From Comamonadaceae bacterium UBA2334 (GTDB taxonomy: Bacteria > Pseudomonadota > Gammaproteobacteria > Burkholderiales > Burkholderiaceae_C): a stretch of 48,138 nucleotides of DNA. A model generated the notes under the pieces. That model did not search any database. It saw only the letters and a list, made by a program, of their open reading frames with translations, and was not told the origin of the DNA. Positions within the stretch are counted from its first letter, which is position 1, and each line of letters starts with the position of its first letter. The DNA is taken from the NCBI GenBank assembly GCA_002344885.1, contig DDUQ01000016.1, positions 1 through 48,138 of the forward strand. Reading direction: 5' to 3'. Positions 41,816-48,138 of this stretch are shown here, one piece after another. A program made the position numbers and the translations under genes.

Positions 41816-42286
41816 TCAGAGGAAACGGTCCATCAGCTTCTTGCTGTGCCGGTCCAGTGCAAAAAGATCAGGGATCAGAAACTGGACACCGTGGCTGTCT
41901 ACCACCAGCAGCGCCCCGCCACTGAGCCGGCGAATGTCTTCCTCGCCCTTGAGCACAAAGTCGAACCGCCCACGGTTGGTGTCTACCCGCCAGGTGCTGG
42001 GGGTGGCAAAGCTGGTGACGCTTTCCAGCCGTTGGATGACTGGCATGAACTCACGCTCCTGCAAACCTTGCCGGATGACCTGCTGCATGCCCGGCGGAAG
42101 GTCGGTCAGCCGGTCAATCCAGGCCAGTTCGTGCCCATCCACATCCACGATGGACAAGCCTTGATCCGCCGCCGACACAGGAAACGCCCTGACCGGCACC
42201 ACCCCCGCATGGGGAACCCCGTCTGCACCCGTGAACACCAGGCGGCCCGCCGCGTTCCACGCCAAATCAAAGTCCGGGGCGTTCAT
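41816..42286 (-). CDS. DUF1854 protein associated with cyanophycin genes
   Basis: This 156-residue protein has no signal or membrane segment. Sequence features: IVDVDGHELAWIDRLTDLPP, then IRRLSGGALLVVDSHGVQFL and IPDLFALDRHSKKLMDRFL. It matches my recollection of the DUF1854 proteins that travel with an ABC protein beside cyanophycin synthetases. Its ATG overlaps the ABC gene stop (ATGA). It may bind or regulate that transporter, but no activity is known. Confidence 0.75.
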   Translation of the reverse strand: MNAPDFDLAWNAAGRLVFTGADGVPHAGVVPVRAFPVSAADQGLSIVDVDGHELAWIDRLTDLPPGMQQVIRQGLQEREFMPVIQRLESVTSFATPSTWRVDTNRGRFDFVLKGEEDIRRLSGGALLVVDSHGVQFLIPDLFALDRHSKKLMDRFL

Positions 42287-44580
42287 GCTGCATCCTCCTG
42301 CATCAGGTCCTGATGGGCCTTGGCCTGTCTGGCTTGCGCCTCATACAAGCGGTGGTAAGCGCCTTGCTTGTCCATCAATTCCTCATGGCTGCCCACCTCC
42401 ACCATGTGACCTTTGTCCATCACCACCAAGCGGTTGGCCCGGCGCAACGTGGACAGGCGGTGTGCCACTGCAATGGTGGTGCGACCCCGCACCAGGTTGT
42501 CGAGTGCCTTCTGGATTTCCTTTTCAGTCTCCGTGTCGACCGACGAGGTGGCCTCATCCAGAATGAGAATTTTGGGGTCGATCAACAGTGCACGGGCAAT
42601 CGAAATGCGCTGGCGTTCCCCGCCCGACAGGCCCTGCCCACGCTCACCCACCAGCGAGTCGTAGCCCAGCGGCAGGCGCAGGATGAACTCATGCGCGTGC
42701 GCCGCCCGCGCGGCGGCGACGATGTCGGCACGCGTGGCGTCTGGCCGCCCATAGGCAATGTTCTCGGCTATGGTGCCGAAGAACAGGAAGGGTTCCTGCA
42801 ACACCAATCCGATGTTGCGGCGGAAGTCAGCCACCTTCACGGCACGAATGTCGGTGCCGTCGATCTTGATGGCACCGCCACTCACGTCATAGAACCGGCA
42901 CATCAGGTTGACCAAGGTGCTTTTTCCCGACCCGCTGTGGCCCACCAGACCAATGAACTCACCAGGCTCGATGGTCAAGGTCAGGCCCTTGATGACCGCG
43001 CGGTTGCCGTACCGGAACTGCGCGTTTTCAATCTCGATGCGCCCTTTCACATCGTTCAAGGCCACGGGGTTGGCGGGCTCAGGCACGCTGGACACATGGT
43101 CCAGCACATCGAAAATGCGCTTGGCACCGGCGGCGGCTTTCTGCGTGACCGACACGATGCGGCTCATGCTGTCCAACCGCATGTAAAAACGCCCGATATA
43201 GGCGAGGAACGCTGTCAGCACACCGACCGTGATGGCGCTTTGCGACACCTGCCAGATGCCAAACGCCCACACCACCAGCAAACCGATTTCGGTCATCAGC
43301 GTGACGGTGGGCGTGAACAGGCTCCACGTGCGGTTGAGTTTGTCGTTGACCGCCAGGTTGTAGCGGTTGGCATCACGGAAGCGTGTGGCCTCGCGCTCTT
43401 CCTGGGCAAATGCCTTGACCACCCGAATGCCCGGAATGGTGTCGGCCAGCACGTTGGTGACCTCGGCCCACACGCGGTCAATTTTTTCAAACCCGGTGCG
43501 CAAGCGGTCACGCACCAGGTGGATCAGCCAGGCAATGAACGGCAAGGGCACCAGCGTCACCAACGCCAACCAGGGGTTGATGGAAAACAGGATGACCGCT
43601 GTCATCACGATCATCAGCACGTCAGTGGCAAAGTCGAGCAGGTGCAGGGACAGGAACACGTTGATGCGATCGGTCTCGCTGCCGATGCGGGCCATCAGGT
43701 CACCGGTGCGCTTGCCGCCAAAGTATTCCAGCGACAAGCCCATCAGGTGTTCATACGTCGTGGTGCGCAAATCGGCACCGATGCGCTCTGACACCAATGC
43801 CAGGATGTAGGTTTTGGCCCAGCCCAGCCCCCAGGCCACCAGCGCCGACGCCAGCAGTCCTCCCAAGTACATCAGCACCAGACCCTGCTCGATGGGCTTA
43901 CCATTCTGGAACGGAATGAGGATGTCGTCCATCAAAGGCATGGTCAGGTACGGCGGCACGAGCGTGGCCGCTGTCGATGCCAGCATCAGCAGGAAGCCCG
44001 CGAGCAACTGCCACTGATAGGGCTTGGCAAACCGCCACAGCCGAAGCAATGTCCAGGTTGAAGGTGGCTGTTCCACCTCCGCCGCAAAGGAGTTGACCTC
44101 GTCCCGCTCGGCTTCATCCTCGGCCAATGGACTGTGGCCTGCTGCCAGCTTCTGCCCGGAAGACAACGCTTTTTCACGTTGCACCAGCCCGAACTGCACA
44201 ACCAGCTTCTGAGCCCACAGGTTGGCACCCAGCGTGAACCGCCAGGCTGCCAGCCGCCTGTCAGCGGTCATCAACTCCAACGTCGCCACGCCAGCGTGGT
44301 CGTGCAACACCAGTGACTGGCTGTTATCCAGTTCAAAGGCCTCACACGTTTCGCCACTGCCGGCCGAGGGGGCTTCCGACCACCCCAGCAGTCGTTGGCT
44401 CGTGAGCGCGACCAAGCCGCGGGCAGCATGCAGCTGGGCATTCAAATCGGTCACCAGCAGGGCGTGAACCGTCTCGCCCGCCCGGAGCGTCCGCTCCAGC
44501 GAAGACAGGCCCTGAGCCGGTGCGGCTGTGACAGCCGGGAACACGGTCGGTTCCAAGGTAAGTGAAAGAGTGTTGGACAT
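42283..44580 (-). CDS. ABC exporter-type protein of the cyanophycin locus, with extra N-terminal domain
   Basis: The 765-residue product from MSNTLSLTLEPTVF is preferred; a TTG upstream (44619) would add 13 residues. About 150 N-terminal residues precede the exporter core and look like a small beta-rich domain (TDLNAQLHAARGLVALTSQR; MTADRRLAAWRFTLG). Then come six membrane segments (ABC_membrane) and an ATPase with Walker A GHSGSGKST, signature LSGGERQR and Walker B ILILDEATSSVD. It is a homodimeric half-transporter type. Substrate unknown; export or recycling of cyanophycin dipeptides is a guess. First gene of a five-gene operon divergent from the synthetases. Confidence 0.85.
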   Translation of the reverse strand: MSNTLSLTLEPTVFPAVTAAPAQGLSSLERTLRAGETVHALLVTDLNAQLHAARGLVALTSQRLLGWSEAPSAGSGETCEAFELDNSQSLVLHDHAGVATLELMTADRRLAAWRFTLGANLWAQKLVVQFGLVQREKALSSGQKLAAGHSPLAEDEAERDEVNSFAAEVEQPPSTWTLLRLWRFAKPYQWQLLAGFLLMLASTAATLVPPYLTMPLMDDILIPFQNGKPIEQGLVLMYLGGLLASALVAWGLGWAKTYILALVSERIGADLRTTTYEHLMGLSLEYFGGKRTGDLMARIGSETDRINVFLSLHLLDFATDVLMIVMTAVILFSINPWLALVTLVPLPFIAWLIHLVRDRLRTGFEKIDRVWAEVTNVLADTIPGIRVVKAFAQEEREATRFRDANRYNLAVNDKLNRTWSLFTPTVTLMTEIGLLVVWAFGIWQVSQSAITVGVLTAFLAYIGRFYMRLDSMSRIVSVTQKAAAGAKRIFDVLDHVSSVPEPANPVALNDVKGRIEIENAQFRYGNRAVIKGLTLTIEPGEFIGLVGHSGSGKSTLVNLMCRFYDVSGGAIKIDGTDIRAVKVADFRRNIGLVLQEPFLFFGTIAENIAYGRPDATRADIVAAARAAHAHEFILRLPLGYDSLVGERGQGLSGGERQRISIARALLIDPKILILDEATSSVDTETEKEIQKALDNLVRGRTTIAVAHRLSTLRRANRLVVMDKGHMVEVGSHEELMDKQGAYHRLYEAQARQAKAHQDLMQEDAA

Positions 44581-44661
44581 ACTGCGGATTGTCGAGCCAT
44601 CCAGCCCCGTTGCCGTCAACCGAGTGCGAAACAGTCGGGGCCACGTGTAAAAGAGTATTGC

Positions 44662-44741
44662 GCCGGGAATGAAGCCCGGCTACCTGCCGCACAATAGCGT
44701 GGCTGGCGGATTGTAGGATCGACCTGTCGACACCATCCTAC
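44662..44741. promoter_or_regulatory. Divergent control region of the cyanophycin locus: hairpin and inverted repeat
   Basis: In the 200-base gap between ABC and cyanophycin synthetase genes, GCCGGG-N7-CCCGGC (44662-44680) can form a hairpin. A second inverted pair, GTAGGAT (44713-44719) and ATCCTAC (44735-44741), surrounds an inner GTCGAC. Either could be an operator serving both arms. I cannot place clear promoter hexamers. Confidence 0.45.
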
Positions 44742-44780
44742 CCCCGGCCGGCGAAACCGAACACACCAGGCAGGCCCGAA

Positions 44781-46970
44781 ATGGCCTGGCACCACATGAG
44801 CCACAAGGACATCCGTTTTCTCCGCATCACGTATTTGCGCGGCCCCAACATCTGGACGTACCGCCCCACCCTGGAGGCCTGGATCGACATTGGCGACCTG
44901 GAAGACTGCCCGTCGAACACACTGCCGGGGTTTTACGAACGCCTGACGGCCTGGCTGCCCACCCTGGAAGAACACCACTGCAGCCCGGGTGTGCGCGGCG
45001 GCTTCCTGCAACGTTTGCGGGAAGGCACGTGGCCCGGCCACATCATGGAGCATGTGGCACTGGAGTTGCAGAACCTCGCAGGCATGCAAACCGGCTTCGG
45101 CAAGGCGCGCTCCACGCATGTCCGAGGCGTGTACAAGGTCGTCATCCGCACGCGGCAGGAAGAAGTCGGTCGTGACGCCCTGCACGCTGCGCGCGACCTC
45201 GTCATGGCCGCCATCAACGACACCCCGTTCGACGTGGCAGCCACTGTCAGCCGCTTGCGTGCGATGGTGGACTCCTTGTACCTGGGGCCCAGCACGGCTC
45301 ACATTGTCGAAGCGGCCACGGCGCGCGGCATTCCCCACATCCGGCTGAATGACGGCAACCTGGTCCAGCTCGGCAGCGGTGCCGCGCAACGCCGCATCTG
45401 GACGGCTGAAACCGATTGCACCAGTGCCATCGCCGAAGGCATCTGCAGCGACAAGGACCTGACCAAAACCCTCCTGTCCACCTGTGGCATTCCGGTGCCT
45501 GAAGGCCAGTCGGTCGACAACGCAGACGAGGCATGGGAAGCCGCCCAGGACATCGGCCTGCCTGTTGCCGTCAAGCCAGTTGATGGCAACCATGGTCGCG
45601 GTGTCACGCTTGACCTCATGACCGAGGACGATGTGCGCGCGGCATTCGTGGCCGCCGAACAGGAAGGCAGCGGCGTCATCGTCGAACGCTGCATACCGGG
45701 GGAAGAACACCGCCTGCTGGTGGTCGGTGGGCGCATGGTCGCCGCCACCGCCGGCAAAACCACCGAGGTGACCGGTGACGGCATCCACACCACGCAGCAG
45801 TTGGTAGATCTGCAACTCAACACCGACCCGCGCCGGGGCGTGGAAGAAGAATTCCCGCTTGAAACCATCGTGCTCGAAAAAGAACAGCACATGCTGGTCG
45901 AACTTAAGCGCCAGGGCCTGACCCCCGACAGCGTGCCGGCGGCCGGGCAGGTTGTGCGCATCCAGCGGCACGGCAACCTCACGCACGACGTGACCGACCA
46001 GGTGCACCCGGACATTGCCGAGCTGGCCGCCATGGCCGCCCGTGTTGTCGGGCTGGACATTGCCGGCGTGGATCTGGTGGCAACCGACATCTCGCAGCCG
46101 CTGGCGCCCCAGAAAGGTGCCATCGTCGAAGTGAATGCCGGGCCGGGTCTGCTGATGCACATCAAGCCCGAAACAGGGCTGCCCCGCCCGGTGGGCAAGG
46201 CCATTGTGGACAACCTGTTCGGCACCACCGGCGACGCACGCATTCCCGTGGTGGGTGTCTGTGGCGACAGCCAGCTGTCCACACCGGTTGCGCGCCTGGT
46301 GGCACGTTTGCTGGATCTGTCCGGCAAGCACACCGGCCTGGCCTGCAACCAGGGTTTGTTCCTGGGCAAACGCAAGGTACAGGACCTCACTCACCGCCGG
46401 TGGGCGTGCAGCCAGCGCCTGCTGATCAACCGCCAGGTTCAGGCAGCGGTGTTCGAGAACAGCCCCCGGGAGATCCTGGCCGATGGCCTGGTGTATGACC
46501 GTTGCCAGGTTGGCGTGGTCACCGGCGTGCCCAAAGCAGAGGGCCTGGAGGAGTTCTACATCCAGGAAGACGAGCAAATGTTCAACATCGTCCGTACGCA
46601 GGTCGATGTCGTCCTGCGCACAGGCTGCGCGGTGATCAACGCGCACGACCCCGCGGCATCTGAACTGGCGGACCTGTGCGACGGCGACGTCATTTTCTAC
46701 GCCACCGATGCGAAGTTACCCGTCATCGAAGCACACCTGGACAAAGGGGGCAAAGCGGTGCTGTGTCAGGACGGTCAACTGACCCTCGCCACCGGTGACA
46801 AAACGCGCCCTTTGTTCGAGCACCGTCAACCGCCTTGTGCAGCCAATGAGTTGCGCACCGGCGTTTTGCTGGCCGCTGCCGCGACAGCATGGGCACTGGG
46901 CATCCCGTTCACCGTGCTGCGTGCGGGCATCGAATCCGAACTGCCCCTGCTCGACCTGCCACCTGCCTGA
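44781..46970 (+). CDS. Cyanophycin synthetase paralogue with degraded Mur-ligase P-loop
   Basis: The 729-residue product (an ATG five codons in, MSHKDIRFLR, is an equally fair start) has the N-domain motif RITYLRGPNIWTY, the ATP-grasp part (VAVKPVDGNHGRGVT, then VEVNAGPGLLMH) and a Mur-ligase-like C-terminal domain. At residues 495-500, where active CphA has the P-loop GTNGKT, this protein reads GDSQLS, so that site probably cannot bind ATP. Active ATP-grasp residues remain. It is shorter than CphA (about 870). It may use a dipeptide substrate, as CphA2 does, or act as a partner of the intact CphA encoded next. Confidence 0.85.
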   Translation: MAWHHMSHKDIRFLRITYLRGPNIWTYRPTLEAWIDIGDLEDCPSNTLPGFYERLTAWLPTLEEHHCSPGVRGGFLQRLREGTWPGHIMEHVALELQNLAGMQTGFGKARSTHVRGVYKVVIRTRQEEVGRDALHAARDLVMAAINDTPFDVAATVSRLRAMVDSLYLGPSTAHIVEAATARGIPHIRLNDGNLVQLGSGAAQRRIWTAETDCTSAIAEGICSDKDLTKTLLSTCGIPVPEGQSVDNADEAWEAAQDIGLPVAVKPVDGNHGRGVTLDLMTEDDVRAAFVAAEQEGSGVIVERCIPGEEHRLLVVGGRMVAATAGKTTEVTGDGIHTTQQLVDLQLNTDPRRGVEEEFPLETIVLEKEQHMLVELKRQGLTPDSVPAAGQVVRIQRHGNLTHDVTDQVHPDIAELAAMAARVVGLDIAGVDLVATDISQPLAPQKGAIVEVNAGPGLLMHIKPETGLPRPVGKAIVDNLFGTTGDARIPVVGVCGDSQLSTPVARLVARLLDLSGKHTGLACNQGLFLGKRKVQDLTHRRWACSQRLLINRQVQAAVFENSPREILADGLVYDRCQVGVVTGVPKAEGLEEFYIQEDEQMFNIVRTQVDVVLRTGCAVINAHDPAASELADLCDGDVIFYATDAKLPVIEAHLDKGGKAVLCQDGQLTLATGDKTRPLFEHRQPPCAANELRTGVLLAAAATAWALGIPFTVLRAGIESELPLLDLPPA

Positions 46971-46996
46971 ACTGACACAACGGTACAGAAACACCC

Positions 46997-48138
46997 ATGA
47001 AAGTCACCCGCATCCGGGCCCTGCGTGGCCCCAACCTCTGGAGCCGTACCACCTGCGTGGAGGCCATCGTGCAGTGCACGCCAGAGGAAAGCAACCTGAA
47101 CATCCACCCCGAGGTGGAATCCCGTGCGCGCAACCTGTTCCCTGAGGTCGGTGCTTTCCGCCCTTACCCGCTGAACAAGCCGATGTCGCTGGCCCACGTG
47201 TTGTCGCAAACCACGTTGTCGCTCCAGATCAAGGCAGGCTGCCCGGTTTCTTTCTGCCGCACCGTGCCCACCGAAGAGCCCGGTGTGTACCAGGTGGTGG
47301 TGGAATATTCCGAAGAAGCTGTCGGCAAGAAAGCCCTCGCCCTTGCCGAGCAACTGTGCAAGGCCGCCTGGGACAACGCCGCCTTTGACGTCACGCCGCA
47401 CATCGCCGACCTGGCCGAACTGGATGAGGACATTCGCCTGGGCCCATCCACCGGTTGCATCGTGGATGCCGCCAAGGCACACGGTATCCCGTTCCGCCGG
47501 TTGACCGAAGGCAGCCTCGTCCAGTTTGGCTGGGGAGCCAGGCAGCGGCGCATCCAGGCCGCTGAATTGGATACCACCGGTGCCATTGCCGAAAGCATTG
47601 CCCAGGACAAGGAACTCACCAAAGCCATGCTGGCAGCCGCAGGTGTGCCCGTCCCGGAAGGACGCCCGGTGACCAGCGCCGAAGACGCTTGGGCTGCCGC
47701 CCAGGAAATTGGGGCCCCCAAGGTCGCTGTGGTGGTGAAGCCGCAGGATGGCAACCAGGGCAAGGGCGTGACGGTCAACGTCTGCACACGCGAGGCCGTG
47801 ATGGCCGGGTACGAAAATGCCCGCAAATTCCGAGACAACATCCTGGTCGAACGCTACCTGGTGGGCAGCGACTATCGCATCCTCATCGTGGGCGACAAAC
47901 TGGTGGCCGCCGCCCGGCGCGAACCCCCGCTGGTGGTGGGCGATGGCACCAGCACCGTGACCGAACTGGTGGCCAAGGTCAATGCCGACCCACGCCGGGG
48001 CACGGGCCATGCCACGCCGCTCACCCGCATTCGGCTGGACGACATCGCCAAGGCACGCCTGGCTGAACAGGCGCTGACCGTTGATTCAGTGCCGCCCAAG
48101 GGCACCCGCGTCATCCTGCGCAACAACGCCAATCTGTC
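46997..48138 (+). CDS. cphA: Cyanophycin synthetase (partial, N-terminal 380 residues)
   Basis: Starting at ATG 46997, 26 bases after the paralogue stop, the frame is open to the window edge. MKVTRIRALRGPNLWSRTTC is the CphA N-terminus. The ATP-grasp domain is present (VVVKPQDGNQGKGVTVNV; DNILVERYLVGSDYRILIVG). CphA polymerises Asp and Arg into cyanophycin, a nitrogen store, using two ATP sites; the Mur-ligase site lies outside the window and cannot be checked. The two genes are probably one operon. Confidence 0.93.
   Translation, partial: MKVTRIRALRGPNLWSRTTCVEAIVQCTPEESNLNIHPEVESRARNLFPEVGAFRPYPLNKPMSLAHVLSQTTLSLQIKAGCPVSFCRTVPTEEPGVYQVVVEYSEEAVGKKALALAEQLCKAAWDNAAFDVTPHIADLAELDEDIRLGPSTGCIVDAAKAHGIPFRRLTEGSLVQFGWGARQRRIQAAELDTTGAIAESIAQDKELTKAMLAAAGVPVPEGRPVTSAEDAWAAAQEIGAPKVAVVVKPQDGNQGKGVTVNVCTREAVMAGYENARKFRDNILVERYLVGSDYRILIVGDKLVAAARREPPLVVGDGTSTVTELVAKVNADPRRGTGHATPLTRIRLDDIAKARLAEQALTVDSVPPKGTRVILRNNANL

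Noticed and set aside
42313..43791. A 492-codon frame antisense to the cyanophycin-locus ABC gene
   Set aside because: His/Gln/Arg-rich shadow; sense strand has Walker A, B and signature.
44616..46646. A 676-codon frame antisense to the first cyanophycin synthetase gene
   Set aside because: No recognisable domain; the sense strand has clear ATP-grasp motifs.

Overview
The window looks like chromosomal DNA of a high-GC betaproteobacterium of the Burkholderiales, most likely Comamonadaceae. The evidence is the gene content: a dnaG-rpoD pair with a long-tailed RpoD, grpE-dnaK-dnaJ, a phasin with PhaR-like sites, paired cyanophycin synthetases, and many TAGC-N18-AAGCGCT intergenic repeats, which I recall as common in that family. 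I see no tRNA, rRNA, prophage, insertion sequence or CRISPR array. Most genes look intact. Two are cut by the window edges: rpsP on the left and the second cphA on the right.

Layout. 1-0.9 kb: start of rpsP (minus) and a GNAT acetyltransferase. 0.9-6.6 kb: a zinc-homeostasis island. A Fur-family Zur-like regulator, a small Cys/His exported protein, a DUF3299 protein and an AEC carrier run leftward; a small membrane protein and ZnuC-ZnuB-ZnuA run rightward. Two matched operators lie between the two arms. 6.7-8.3 kb: a K+/H+ antiporter. 8.4-13.1 kb: a leftward operon of solute-binding protein, membrane diguanylate cyclase, ABC ATPase and FtsX-type permease with a His-rich periplasmic loop. The first three genes overlap at their stop/start codons. 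13.3-20.3 kb: leftward housekeeping and accessory genes (msrA, an MFS carrier, rmuC, a hydroxyacid dehydrogenase, an FKBP, a nitroreductase, a deacetylase-like protein).

20.4-24.4 kb: phasin with a well-formed promoter flanked by two PhaR-like sites, a small coiled-coil protein, a patatin lipoprotein, a Fur-box-associated ferric-iron binding protein, and an SDR dehydrogenase behind a palindromic operator. 24.6-30.9 kb: a cytosolic diguanylate cyclase, dnaG and rpoD. 30.9-32.7 kb: an aldo/keto reductase divergent from an HxlR regulator. 33.0-36.9 kb: grpE, dnaK and dnaJ with sigma-32-like promoters. 37.1-39.8 kb: a beta-CASP nuclease-like protein and an MltB-type transglycosylase.

39.9-48.1 kb: a cyanophycin locus. 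Two cyanophycin synthetase genes run rightward; the first has lost the Mur-ligase P-loop. Divergent from them is a compact five-gene leftward operon: an ABC exporter-like protein with an extra N-terminal domain, a DUF1854 protein, an AlkC-like DNA glycosylase, a GlsB/YeaQ membrane protein and a DUF697 protein.

The most interesting points are: (a) coupling of a solute-binding protein and a diguanylate cyclase to a MacB/Zrg-like ABC pair that resembles zinc-limitation systems elsewhere; (b) the divergent cyanophycin-associated operon; (c) six copies of one repeat, three of which supply or overlap the start or stop of a gene. Product names rest on reading motifs by eye; no database search was run.
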